This document shows, piece after piece, positions 50,385 to 59,056 of a stretch of 64,000 nt of DNA. Position numbers and translations under genes: made by a program. The notes under the pieces are model-generated. The model was not told the DNA's origin. It ran no database searches and saw nothing but the letters and a program-made list of their open reading frames with translations. This stretch comes from Phycisphaerae bacterium (lineage in GTDB: Bacteria; Planctomycetota; Phycisphaerae; Phycisphaerales; UBA1924). Position 1 is the first letter of the stretch; the number at the start of each line of letters is the position of its first letter. The stretch spans positions 426,089-490,088 of the forward strand of contig BJHL01000003.1 in the NCBI GenBank assembly GCA_014192545.1, written 5' to 3'.

Positions 50385-52607
50385 TCACTTCACATCCGAC
50401 CGCTCAAGAATCGCCGCTTCCCCGCGCGTCCACGCATCGGCAGCAAACCTGAATCTCTCAGGCAGCATCACGCCGCTCGAGAAAATCGGAACCCGATCCA
50501 GCGCCCGCATCGCCGCAGGCGAATCGCCCGTAATCACGCCAATATGCGGCAACTCATCACCGCGCGCATCCGCCGACCCAACCGACGCGCCAAACAACAT
50601 GAACTTCGCGCCACCTGCACCACTCGCCCCGCTCGCGCTACCGCCACGCCCCGCCTCGCGAGCATCGCGCACCACATCTGCACTCACGCGCGGATTCCCA
50701 CCCGCAAATGCCTCAAAAAACGCATCCGCCGCCATCCCATACACCACCACATTCCGCCCCGCAAGCTGCGCCGCCGTCGCCTGCGTATCCGCCATCACCA
50801 TGGCGTATCCGTTCCCCCGATACCACCACGTCTCGGCATCAAACCTCGCCTTCGCGAGAGCCCATGCATCCGCCACATCATCTCCCGCCGTGCCATACAC
50901 CATGACAAAATGACGATCAAACACGCGTTTGAAACTTCCCTTGGGCATCGACCTCGCATCAATCGGCGCTGCCATGCGCAGCCCCCGCCGCGCGAACGCC
51001 GCCCCACTGCCCCGCGCGGGCAATTCATTCTCACGAAACATCGCAAAGATCGGATCCCAATCCACGCACGCCGCGCCCGGACCATCTTTATCCCACCAGT
51101 GCCCCACGCCCGGCTCAATATGCATGTCATACGCAATGCCCAGCCGCGACATCTGCAACGCCGCAAGGTAAGGCTCTCGAGTCGGCACATTGTCATCATC
51201 CCCCCCGTGCAACATATATACCGCCGTCTCGCGCAAGTTCTCCATGCGGGTCTGCGTCAAGCTGCTCGGATGCAGCCCCGCGCGCATTCTGCTTGCCAAC
51301 CGAGGCGACATGCCCCCAGATTGCGAATACGTGTCAAAGCTCAACCACCCCGCACTCGGCGCAGCTGCCGCAAACAAATCCGGATACAACGTCGCCAGTT
51401 GCCACGTGCCATGCCCGCCCATGCTGTGCCCCGTCACATACTGCCGCCGCGGATTGGTTCCATACCACCGCTTCGCCACGTTCATCACTTCAATCGCATC
51501 CACGCGCCCCCAATCTTCCCAGTCAAAACCAAACGGCCGGCGATTAGTCGGACACACAATCACAAAATCACTCTTCGCGCTATACGCCCGTGCCTGATCA
51601 ATCGCCTCAACGCTCGCCCCGTGCAAACTCAGCACAAATCCAGGTGCTTCCGCAGGCACTTCGCTCAGTGCATCCTTCACCGCCGGCACCACTGCGTAAT
51701 ACTGCACGCTGCCATCAATGCCGCTCACAAACGTGCGTTTGTGTGTGCTCTCCGGCTTCACGCACGGTAGTTCAATCGTCGCGAACGCGAGTCCACTCTC
51801 CTCAGTCGCACGATCCACAAACACCCGCACCGCAACCTTCGCTCCATCCTGATACGCCGCGCGAAACTCGACTGGCACCTTCGTAATACTCAGCGGCGGC
51901 AAAGAAAAACTCGCCCATTTCGTGGGCCGAACTCCATCAATCCATTGGGCTACCTCCGCGGGCGTTAGCGCCGTCGCTCCAACTCGCACCTGCATCGTCG
52001 CATTCGTGTTGTTCAACACCGGCACACTCATCATGTACACGCCGTCCGCCGTAATGTCGGGCATGGTCACATCTGCCGTATTCAGTTCAACGTCACCCGT
52101 CGGCGCGCGCAACTTCGCCGTCACGCGTCCGCGCCCCGCAAGCAACATCAACGTGTTCTCCCCCTCTCGCATCAGCACCGGCACGCGCACATATCCCGTC
52201 ACATACGGATCACCCACGCGCGGCTCACCATTCATATACGCTAACGCATGCCCCGCGCCCTCCAGCACCATCACCCGCTCGCGCTCGCTGCGAATCGTCG
52301 TCAGCAGGTACCGCCCATTAGGCTTCATGAACATCGCCGGATCATTGCTCTCTGCCGTCATCGGCTCCCACAACGGACTCTTCTCATCTTCGGGTCGCAA
52401 GCGATCGCCAGCCTTGGGCACCGTCGCACCAACCTGCGCGATTTTGCCATCCACAATCAACTGCACCACCGCATCAGTATTGATCGCCCGCCGATTCCAA
52501 CTGCCGCTGGCATCCACCGACAAACTCTGGTTGATGACCAGCGATTGTGCATCGGCGGGAAGTGAAAGTTGTGAAAGTGACGCCGAAATAACAGCAAGAA
52601 GCAGCAT
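50385..52607 (-). CDS. secreted alpha/beta hydrolase (esterase/S9-like)
   Basis: The 740-residue protein has a signal peptide (LLAVISASLSQLSLPADAQS). An N-terminal region of about 300 residues contains beta-rich domains (VTGYVRVPVLMREGENTLML). The alpha/beta hydrolase domain from about 305 has nucleophile Ser in YVTGHSMGGHGTWQLATLYP, an HGGDDDNVP loop with the Asp, and PGVGHWWDKDGPG with the His. A C-terminal extension of about 200 residues follows. Substrate unknown; phospholipid or peptide/ester cleavage is possible. The start at 52607 follows a HicB-like relic by 33 bases. Confidence 0.82.
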   Translation of the reverse strand: MLLLAVISASLSQLSLPADAQSLVINQSLSVDASGSWNRRAINTDAVVQLIVDGKIAQVGATVPKAGDRLRPEDEKSPLWEPMTAESNDPAMFMKPNGRYLLTTIRSERERVMVLEGAGHALAYMNGEPRVGDPYVTGYVRVPVLMREGENTLMLLAGRGRVTAKLRAPTGDVELNTADVTMPDITADGVYMMSVPVLNNTNATMQVRVGATALTPAEVAQWIDGVRPTKWASFSLPPLSITKVPVEFRAAYQDGAKVAVRVFVDRATEESGLAFATIELPCVKPESTHKRTFVSGIDGSVQYYAVVPAVKDALSEVPAEAPGFVLSLHGASVEAIDQARAYSAKSDFVIVCPTNRRPFGFDWEDWGRVDAIEVMNVAKRWYGTNPRRQYVTGHSMGGHGTWQLATLYPDLFAAAAPSAGWLSFDTYSQSGGMSPRLASRMRAGLHPSSLTQTRMENLRETAVYMLHGGDDDNVPTREPYLAALQMSRLGIAYDMHIEPGVGHWWDKDGPGAACVDWDPIFAMFRENELPARGSGAAFARRGLRMAAPIDARSMPKGSFKRVFDRHFVMVYGTAGDDVADAWALAKARFDAETWWYRGNGYAMVMADTQATAAQLAGRNVVVYGMAADAFFEAFAGGNPRVSADVVRDAREAGRGGSASGASGAGGAKFMLFGASVGSADARGDELPHIGVITGDSPAAMRALDRVPIFSSGVMLPERFRFAADAWTRGEAAILERSDVK

Positions 52608-52639
52608 GTTCCAACTTTACCAGAGGTAAAGCGACGGCG

Positions 52640-52840
52640 TCAACGAACTTCAAACAATGCTTTCACCTCACCCGACAACCGCCGCCGAATCTCTGACGCG
52701 GATGCCGACGCGAAAAACAACTCGATGGCCTCGATGAGATTTGCTCTGGCTTCTTCCACGCTATCGCCCTGGCTCGCGATGTCCACTTCAGGACACTGCG
52801 CAACAAACCCACCGTCCTCGCGCTCAACGACGCAGGTCAG
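52640..52840 (-). pseudogene. HicB-like antitoxin fragment, no start codon found
   Basis: On the minus strand the frame up to TGA at 52640-52642 encodes HLTCVVEREDGGFVAQCPEV, then DIASQGDSVEEARANLIEAI and ELFFASASASEIRRRLSGEV. This is the HicB fold: two strands, the GxxxEEARANLxEAIEL helix. The frame is open to 52891 but contains no ATG, GTG or TTG before the domain; only a CTG at 52840 exists. The expected HicA toxin is not seen beside it. It may be a relic, or be translated from CTG. It lies between trpS and the secreted hydrolase. Confidence 0.6.
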
Positions 52841-52920
52841 ATGCGAGGTTTGTTTGCTAGCGCGCTTGCGACTGCGTGGAGTAGCCGTGGATCAATCGTA
52901 CGCAAATCCCCACTGGCCGC

Positions 52921-54000
52921 TCAGCCAATCACACGAGTCACAAAATCCAACTTCATCGCCTTCTTCGCCAGTGTTAGCGTCTCTTCCGCTGTCTTGTTCG
53001 CTCGCTTGATGCCATCGCGAATCACATCCAACACCATCGCCTCGCCCGCCGCCGTCTCATATTTCGCGCGACGCTCTCGCATCGGCGCGATTAAAGCGTT
53101 GATCGCCTCGCCGAGTTCCGCCTTGATGAGACCATCTTTCACTTCCTTGCCGCTCGCGTAATCGTCGCGAATCTGCTGCGCCCGGCTTGCATCCTTCGCG
53201 CCGATAAACACATCGCAATACTGCAACAGCACGTGATTCGGATCAATCGGATCCGTCATGCTCGCGCGTCCCGTCACGATGCCGTTGATTTTCTTCTGCA
53301 CCGCCTTCGCATCATCGTACAGAAAAATCGCATTGCCCAAACTTTTGCTCATCTTCTGTTTGCCATCGGTTCCAACCAGTCGGCCAACGCGCCCCACCTT
53401 GCCCTTGGGAATCGGGAACACGCCGCCCGCTTTCTCGTGCTCATCAGCCACTACGCGGTTGCCCACGCCGCAGTACAACTGATTGAACTTCAGCGCCACA
53501 TCCCGGCACATCTCGATGTGCGCTTCCTGATCCTCACCCACCGGCACAAGCTGTGGCCGAAACGCAAGAATGTCGGCACATTGCCCCACGGCATACATCG
53601 GAAATCCAAACGGATACGTGTCGCCCAAGCCCTTGCTGTCAATCTCGGTTTTCAGCGTGGGATTGCGCATCACCTTGTTGAACGGAATCAACATGGCAAA
53701 CAAAAACGTCAACTCCGCAATCGCCGGAATTTCGCTCTGCAACACAAATGTGCTTCGCGCCGGATCAAGCCCCACCGCCAGCCAGTCTTTGACGATGCCC
53801 AGCGTGTTCGCGCGAATGTCGTCAGGCTTCTCAGCCAGCGTCGTAAACGCGTGTACGTTGGCGATCAGAAAATAGCAGTCATACACATCTTGCAACGCGA
53901 GCCGATTCTCCAAACTGCCCACGTAGTGCCCCAGATGCAGGCCCGTACTGGTCGGAGTATCGCCGGTGAGAATGCGAGGATTGGTCGATGTCGAAGTCAT
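52921..54000 (-). CDS. trpS: tryptophanyl-tRNA synthetase
   Basis: Class I synthetase charging tRNA-Trp. The protein of 359 residues starts at 54000 (MTSTSTNPRILTGDTPT). HIGH-like motif: TGLHLGHYVGSLE; KMSKS motif: GKQKMSKSLGNAIFLYDD. AMLIPFNKVMRNP and FPMYAVGQCADILAF are family-typical. Length is normal. A longer open frame to 54189 has no support. The DUF2314 lipoprotein gene lies upstream. Confidence 0.95.
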   Translation of the reverse strand: MTSTSTNPRILTGDTPTSTGLHLGHYVGSLENRLALQDVYDCYFLIANVHAFTTLAEKPDDIRANTLGIVKDWLAVGLDPARSTFVLQSEIPAIAELTFLFAMLIPFNKVMRNPTLKTEIDSKGLGDTYPFGFPMYAVGQCADILAFRPQLVPVGEDQEAHIEMCRDVALKFNQLYCGVGNRVVADEHEKAGGVFPIPKGKVGRVGRLVGTDGKQKMSKSLGNAIFLYDDAKAVQKKINGIVTGRASMTDPIDPNHVLLQYCDVFIGAKDASRAQQIRDDYASGKEVKDGLIKAELGEAINALIAPMRERRAKYETAAGEAMVLDVIRDGIKRANKTAEETLTLAKKAMKLDFVTRVIG

Positions 54001-54055
54001 GGGTGCGAGTTTACGCCGCACGTGTGACCGCACTGCGCGACGGCGGGAACGCGAA

Positions 54056-54553
54056 TCACTCCAAGGCAAACGGCACGGCTCGGAGAAAGTCAGCTTTCTC
54101 GGTCGCCGACATCTGGCTGTACATGTATCGCACCGTGTAGCCCCCGACGAGTTTGCGGTTCTCGACAAACATCCAATCGGATATCTCACCGCTCTTCGCC
54201 GTCACCTGCTGGCCATAAACATACTGCTTATCGCGCGGCTCATTGGCGATTCTTGCTGTGAAAGTCCCTTCGCGAAATACCACGCCATCGCACCAGATGT
54301 GTTCGAAGCTGCCATCGGTCGTAGCCATCGCAATCTTGACTGAAACCATGTCGTCATCTGTCACCGGTGCGTTCAGTCGCGTAATGAAATGATCGACAGT
54401 GCTTCGCGCTTGCGAAATGGCGCTGTTCATTCCTGCGTCATCTTTTTCGAAGCTTGTTATCCCATCGCTCGGTTGTTTGCGAGCATCACACGACACACTC
54501 ATCGTAAGGACACAGACGCTCAGCAAACACGTACCCAGCAAACGACTACCCAT
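54056..54553 (-). CDS. DUF2314 lipoprotein
   Basis: The 165-residue protein starts at 54553 with GGAGG 5 bases upstream; a signal peptide ends MSVSC (Cys22 lipidated). The domain DHFITRLNAPVTDDDMVSVK, FEHIWCDGVVFREGTFTARI and EISDWMFVENRKLVGGYTVR matches DUF2314, a family of unknown role whose genes often occur with small secreted proteins. It ends 55 bases before trpS on the same strand. Confidence 0.78.
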   Translation of the reverse strand: MGSRLLGTCLLSVCVLTMSVSCDARKQPSDGITSFEKDDAGMNSAISQARSTVDHFITRLNAPVTDDDMVSVKIAMATTDGSFEHIWCDGVVFREGTFTARIANEPRDKQYVYGQQVTAKSGEISDWMFVENRKLVGGYTVRYMYSQMSATEKADFLRAVPFALE

Positions 54554-54643
54554 GTCACCCTCCATTGAATACGACTGCTCGAAACGTTATGCGCATCGTC
54601 ATGTGTGGTGCCCGGAAGCGGCCTTAAGTTCGCGCGATCAAGT

Positions 54644-55525
54644 TCATTGTGCTTCGCCGCGCCACAACTCCTCAACTGCCTGACGAATCAACTCCGGTCG
54701 CTGCCACGGCACGAAATGTCCTTGACCCTTGATCACCCGCACATCCACGCGCGCAGCTGCTGTGAACATCCGCCGCACATACTCGGCGTTCGCCACCGGC
54801 ACAAGCTCATCGGCGTCACCATGAATCACAATCGTCGGGCAACCCACGCGCTCGAGTAACGGTGCGAGCAGTGTCGTCTCGCGCTTCGCCGCTGCGAGTT
54901 CGCCCATGCTGTTGTCCAGCATGCGCGGCAGAATCGCTCGGACCAGACCTGTCGTCGCGATGCGCTGCGCAAAGCTGGGTTTCTCTTCGGCAGGATCAAG
55001 CGATCCGGCGACAATGACGAGCCCCGCGACGCGATCGGGATACATCGCGGCCAATCTTGCCGCTATCGGCCCACCGAGCGAATGCCCCACCACGACGGGC
55101 CACTGGCCGTCGCGTTCAAGAAGCAGCGGCTCGAGTGCTAAGGCCTGCACTTCAAACCGCGGCTCGCAACTGCCCTTTTTCGGCCCGGAATTGCCAAATC
55201 CAGGCCGATCAACAGAGATCGACTCAAGCCCCGCAACAGGATCAACAAGAAAATCGCCCCATCCGGTTGCATCGCCGGGCGTGCCGTGAATGTAGATAAC
55301 GCGCGGCATGATTGCATCGCCGGCGATGAGATACGACACAGCAGGCACAGCGATATCTCCGACAGTGCGCGGCTCGATGCGCTGACGCGGCAGCGATGCG
55401 ATTTGCTCATTGCTCGCACGCGGGCCGGGGATGGAGCAGGCTTGCAAGAACATTGTCGACGCGATCAGAAGCAGCAACGCGAGGCGTTGGTGCCAGGAGT
55501 GGTGTGCGAGGAACAAGCAAAGCAT
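54644..55525 (-). CDS. lipid-anchored alpha/beta hydrolase
   Basis: The 293-residue protein starts at 55525 with GGAG 6 bases upstream. The signal peptide ends FLQAC (Cys30). Oxyanion region YIHGTPGDATGW, nucleophile Ser in VVVGHSLGGPIAARLA, Asp in VIHGDADELVPV, and His in IKGQGHFVPWQRPEL are all visible: an intact hydrolase triad. It may cleave small esters or lipids in the periplasm. The spacer 55526-55764 to the DUF1877 gene holds no other gene. Confidence 0.83.
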   Translation of the reverse strand: MLCLFLAHHSWHQRLALLLLIASTMFLQACSIPGPRASNEQIASLPRQRIEPRTVGDIAVPAVSYLIAGDAIMPRVIYIHGTPGDATGWGDFLVDPVAGLESISVDRPGFGNSGPKKGSCEPRFEVQALALEPLLLERDGQWPVVVGHSLGGPIAARLAAMYPDRVAGLVIVAGSLDPAEEKPSFAQRIATTGLVRAILPRMLDNSMGELAAAKRETTLLAPLLERVGCPTIVIHGDADELVPVANAEYVRRMFTAAARVDVRVIKGQGHFVPWQRPELIRQAVEELWRGEAQ

Positions 55526-55764
55526 GAATCGCTCCGGCGGCGAGATGGGAAGTTTCGCCGGTGGGTGAGCGTAATCACGGTTCTGTACGCGGAAGGCAAA
55601 ACGCAGCCTCGTACGGCGACCAGTGGTAGTTTCCCTAGTGGGTGTCGAATGTTCTCGGTTACCGGGTGAATCCACTCGCTCGGGGAAGCTGCTCACGAGA
55701 TTTGCTTACGAGTGTGGTAGTCGCTCGCGAGGGACGTTACTGTTATGCCGACCCGGAGGTGATT

Positions 55765-56259
55765 ATGGCTTGCAGGGGCGTTCATTTTGCGATTACTGCA
55801 GAGGATGTGCAGAAACTCTGCGCTCTCAGCGATGAAGATGATCGTGTGTCGTTCGTCTTGGATGACATCGAGGAAAAGTGGGAAGCAACGTGGGTGTTTG
55901 AAACGGACAAGGCCTGGGATGCGATTCATCGCGCCTTGGGTGATGGCACGCTAGATCTTTCACAAACGCAGTTTCCATTGGGACATGCGATATTCGGCGG
56001 CGATATTGTCGTCGGGCGCGAGGATTACTACGTGATTCTCAACTCACCCGCGCAAGCAATCGACATCGGCATCGCGCTACGAGCGATCACTCGCGAAGAA
56101 CTGCACAAACGCTACATGACGATTCCGGAAGCGGCCTATGACATGCCGCTGAGCGCGGAAGATTTTGAGTACACGTGGAATTGGTTTGAGGGGCTCGGTG
56201 ATTTCTTCGTGCGAGCGGGTGAAGCGGGCAGGAGCGTCATCTTCACTGTTGATCAATGA
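55765..56259 (+). CDS. DUF1877 (YfbM-like) protein
   Basis: The 164-residue protein starts at 55765 with GGAGG 5 bases upstream. It reads MACRGVHFAITAEDVQKLCA, then WVFETDKAWDAIHRALGDGT, DIGIALRAITREELHKRYMT and a C-terminal FEYTWNWFEGLGDFFVRAGE, following the DUF1877/YfbM layout (the W-D-x-x-H helix and the YVT/ITxEE part). Function unknown; the family occurs often in clusters of accessory genes. Its stop overlaps the next start (ATGA). Confidence 0.78.
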   Translation: MACRGVHFAITAEDVQKLCALSDEDDRVSFVLDDIEEKWEATWVFETDKAWDAIHRALGDGTLDLSQTQFPLGHAIFGGDIVVGREDYYVILNSPAQAIDIGIALRAITREELHKRYMTIPEAAYDMPLSAEDFEYTWNWFEGLGDFFVRAGEAGRSVIFTVDQ

Positions 56260-56867
56260 CGGAGATTGCGTTGATGCAAGAGCCGAGCCAGCCCGTACCA
56301 GTGGCAGTTGCGATACTCGGCGTCTGCTTTGTCATCGTGGCGACGCTGACGTGGCGATGGGCTTTTGTTCCTGCGTTTGCGATCGCGATTGTCCCATTGA
56401 TGCTGCTGGGCATCTTGCTGTGCGCGATAGCGATATGGTCCAAGCGTCGTCGATTGGCGGTCGTCGGGCTTCTTACGGGAGTGACCGTGGTTGCCCTGTC
56501 GATTTGCTTCGTGATGTGGCAAGCGGCAAAAGTGCTGCGACGGGTTTCGCATAGTGGAATGAACATTGCGCAATACGTGATGATGGCAAGTTCGGCTCAG
56601 GGGCTTGTTGAGATTGCAGAGACAAGTCGCTTGAGCGACGGCGCGGCACGCGATTCGGTTGACTTGACGACTATTCCGGCTCCATACAACGTCGATGCAT
56701 GGGGGCGGGCGTTCGTGTACCAAACGTGCGAAACTTGCGAACGAGGCTACCGGTTCGTGAGCCTTGGTCCGGATGGTCAACTCGGAACTGCCGATGATGT
56801 TGACATGCTCTCGCTCTCGATTGAGGGAGCTTTCGAGCTGCCTGCAAACCGAAGACCATCAAGATGA
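56256..56867 (+). CDS. membrane protein with GspG-like C-terminal segment
   Basis: The 203-residue protein has about three to four hydrophobic segments in its N-terminal half (VPVAVAILGVCFVIVATLTW, FAIAIVPLMLLGILLCAIAI, VVGLLTGVTVVALSICFVMW). The C-terminus has DAWGRAFVYQTC and YRFVSLGPDGQLGTADDVD, the signature of the calcium-binding end of type II pseudopilin GspG (DPWG...SLGADG...DD). Such a module normally follows a single prepilin helix, so the combination is unusual. It is translationally coupled to the DUF1877 gene. Confidence 0.62.
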   Translation: MTEIALMQEPSQPVPVAVAILGVCFVIVATLTWRWAFVPAFAIAIVPLMLLGILLCAIAIWSKRRRLAVVGLLTGVTVVALSICFVMWQAAKVLRRVSHSGMNIAQYVMMASSAQGLVEIAETSRLSDGAARDSVDLTTIPAPYNVDAWGRAFVYQTCETCERGYRFVSLGPDGQLGTADDVDMLSLSIEGAFELPANRRPSR

Positions 56868-56899
56868 ATGCCTGCCGCCCCGGAGGGGCGGCATACCGG
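56866..56899. repeat. dispersed GCCGCC palindrome, copy between 56867 and accC
   Basis: GAATGCCTGCCGCCCCGGAG runs into GGGCGGCATACCGG. The stem GCCGCCCC/GGGGCGGC is perfect with loop GGA. It lies between the convergent stops of the gene at 56256 and accC and may act as a terminator. Confidence 0.8.
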
Positions 56900-56900
56900 A

Positions 56901-58256
56901 TCACTTTGTTTCTTGGGTTTTGAGCCAGCGTTCGAGGTAGTGGATGTCTACGCCGCCTTTGCGGAAGTCGGGGTTGGTGACGAGTTGTTGGTGGAGCGGG
57001 ATCGTCGTCTTGATCGGGCCGACGTGGAATTCTTTGAGGGCGCGGAGGGCGCGGTCGAGGCATTGCTCGCGCGTGTCGGCGTGGACGATGAGTTTGCCGA
57101 CCATGCTGTCGTAGTTGGGTGGGACGACGTAGCCGGGGACCACGTGGGTATCCATGCGGACGCCGGGGCCGCCGGGGACTTCCCATTTTTCGATTTTGCC
57201 GGCGCTGGGGCGGAAGCCGTGGGCGGGGTCTTCGGCGCAGATGCGACATTCGATGGCGTGGCCGCGAATTTTGATGTCTTCTTGCTTGAGCGGAATTTTC
57301 TCGCCCGCGGCGATCATGATGGACATCTTGACGATGTCGACGCCCGTGATCATTTCAGTCACGGGGTGCTCGACTTGCACGCGGGTGTTGACTTCGAGCA
57401 TGTAGAAGTCGCCCTTGCCGTCCAAGAGGAACTCGCATGTCGCGGCGCCGGCGTACTTGGCGCTCTTAATCATTTTCGCGGCGGATTCGCAGACTTTCTG
57501 GAGCTTGGTGCGATCGATGTTGGGGGCGGGGGCTTCTTCGATGACCTTCTGGTGGCGGCGCTGGAGGCTGCAGTCGCGCTCCCAGAGGTAGATGGCGTTG
57601 CCGTGTTTGTCACCCAGCATTTGGATTTCGACGTGGCGGGCGTTTTCGAGATACTTCTCGATGAAGACGGCGCCGTTGCCGAAGGCGGCGAGGGCTTCTT
57701 GGCTGGCGACGCGGAGATTGCTGCGCAGCGTGGCTTCGTTGTGGCAGACTTTCATGCCGCGACCGCCGCCGCCGGCTGCGGCTTTGATGATGACGGGGTA
57801 GCCGATTTGGCCCGCGACGCGAACGGCTTCGTCTTCTTCTTCGATTGCGCCTTCGCTACCGGGGAAGACGGGGACGCCGTTGGCTTTGGCGGTTTTTTTG
57901 CAATCGACTTTATCGCCCAGCATCTGCATGGCTTCAGGCGAAGGACCGATGAATTCGATTTTGCAATCGCGGCAAGCCTGGCTGAAGTCGGGGCGTTCGC
58001 TGAGGAAGCCGTAGCCGGGATGGATGGCGTCGGCGTCGGCGATTTCCGCGGCGGCGATGAGGCGCGCGATGTTGAGGTATGACTCTTTCGCGAGCGGTGG
58101 GCCGATGCAGATGGCGCGGTCGGCCATCGCGAGATAGGGCGCGTCTTTGTCGGCGGTGCTGTAGACGCAGACGGTTTCGATGCCCATTTCTTTGCAGGCC
58201 CGCATGATGCGGAGGGCGATTTCGCCGCGATTTGCGATGAGTACTCGTTTGAACAT
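56901..58256 (-). CDS. accC: biotin carboxylase subunit of acetyl-CoA carboxylase
   Basis: AccC carboxylates biotin on AccB with ATP and bicarbonate, the first step of fatty acid synthesis. The 451-residue protein starts at 58256 (MFKRVLIANRGEIALRIMRA). ATP-grasp features: IKAAAGGGGRGMKVCHNEA, AAFGNGAVFIEKYLENARHV, and FLLDGKGDFYMLEVNTRVQV with EHPVTEMITGVDIV. Length is normal. It is downstream of accB on the same strand with 162 bases between; the intergenic part contains a CT-rich tract and inverted purine/pyrimidine repeats. Confidence 0.97.
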   Translation of the reverse strand: MFKRVLIANRGEIALRIMRACKEMGIETVCVYSTADKDAPYLAMADRAICIGPPLAKESYLNIARLIAAAEIADADAIHPGYGFLSERPDFSQACRDCKIEFIGPSPEAMQMLGDKVDCKKTAKANGVPVFPGSEGAIEEEDEAVRVAGQIGYPVIIKAAAGGGGRGMKVCHNEATLRSNLRVASQEALAAFGNGAVFIEKYLENARHVEIQMLGDKHGNAIYLWERDCSLQRRHQKVIEEAPAPNIDRTKLQKVCESAAKMIKSAKYAGAATCEFLLDGKGDFYMLEVNTRVQVEHPVTEMITGVDIVKMSIMIAAGEKIPLKQEDIKIRGHAIECRICAEDPAHGFRPSAGKIEKWEVPGGPGVRMDTHVVPGYVVPPNYDSMVGKLIVHADTREQCLDRALRALKEFHVGPIKTTIPLHQQLVTNPDFRKGGVDIHYLERWLKTQETK

Positions 58257-58269
58257 GGGGGCTCCAAAG

Positions 58270-58407
58270 ACGGGTCGCGGAGAAGAGGAGGGGAGCGGAG
58301 AGAGTGAGCAATTGAGAGAATGCGCGGCAAGTGTGATTGATCGAGAGCAGCGCACCCGACATCTCACTCTGCGTTTCTCCGCTTCTCTCTGCTCCTCCGC
58401 GACCGAC
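58270..58407 (-). repeat. paired purine/pyrimidine tracts between accB and accC
   Basis: The tract GGGTCGCGGAGAAGAGGAGG at 58272-58291 and the CT-rich stretch around 58371-58407 ending CTCCTCCGCGACCGA are roughly complementary (TCGCGGAG/CTCCGCGA). They could form a long intergenic stem in the accB-accC transcript. The accC-proximal tract is CT-rich on the sense strand, as in the leader family. Confidence 0.55.
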
Positions 58408-58418
58408 TTGTTTGCGGC

Positions 58419-58940
58419 TTACTGGAGTGCGAAGAGTTTCTGGCCGAATTCGACGGCTTGGCCGTCTTTGACCAAGATCGCGTCGATCACGCCGTCTTTT
58501 TCGGCTTTGATTTCGTTGAAGACTTTCATCGCTTCGATGATGCAGACGACGGCGTCTTTGGAGACGGTTTGGCCGACGGTGACGAAGGCTTTGGCGTCGG
58601 GGTTGGGGCGGCCGTAGAAGGTGCCGACCATGGGGCTGTCGATGGTGGGGCCTTTGGGGGCGGGGGGCGCGACGGGGGCTGGGGCGGGGGCCGGCGCGTT
58701 GGAGGGGGCGAGGGGGATGGGGGCTGCGCTGCCTGCGTGAGTTACGGCAGTATGTGCGGGGGCGTGACCTGCGTTGGCGGGGGCGCCGTTGTAGATGACG
58801 GGTTGATGGTTGACGATGGTGCCGGCTTGCTGGCCGCGTTTGATGGTGATGTGCTCGTCACCTTGCTTGATGCTGACCTCGGAGAGGTCATTGGTGGACA
58901 TCATTCCGACAACTTCTTTGATCTTTGCGAGGTCGATCAT
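58419..58940 (-). CDS. accB: biotin carboxyl carrier protein of acetyl-CoA carboxylase
   Basis: The 173-residue carrier protein starts at 58940 (MIDLAKIKEVV) with GGAG 5 bases upstream. An N-terminal helical part is followed by a Pro/Ala-rich hinge (SNAPAPAPAPVAPPAPKGPT), and the C-terminal biotinyl domain has the biotin-accepting Lys139 in CIIEAMKVFNEIKAE. The thumb region MVGTFYGRPNPDAKAF is present. It lies upstream of accC, the classic accB-accC order. Confidence 0.96.
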   Translation of the reverse strand: MIDLAKIKEVVGMMSTNDLSEVSIKQGDEHITIKRGQQAGTIVNHQPVIYNGAPANAGHAPAHTAVTHAGSAAPIPLAPSNAPAPAPAPVAPPAPKGPTIDSPMVGTFYGRPNPDAKAFVTVGQTVSKDAVVCIIEAMKVFNEIKAEKDGVIDAILVKDGQAVEFGQKLFALQ

Positions 58941-59056
58941 GGGAACTCCGGGAGAAGGCATTGGGGAATAGGCATTGGGCATTGGTGCGAACCGATTTGC
59001 CGATGCCTTGGTTTTCCTGCGGTACTTCGTCTCTTTCGTACTTCGTCTCTGGTTTT

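Noticed and set aside
52841..53161. Plus-strand open frame opposite the HicB-like segment and trpS end
   Set aside because: Its product has no recognisable features, while the minus strand encodes two recognised domains.
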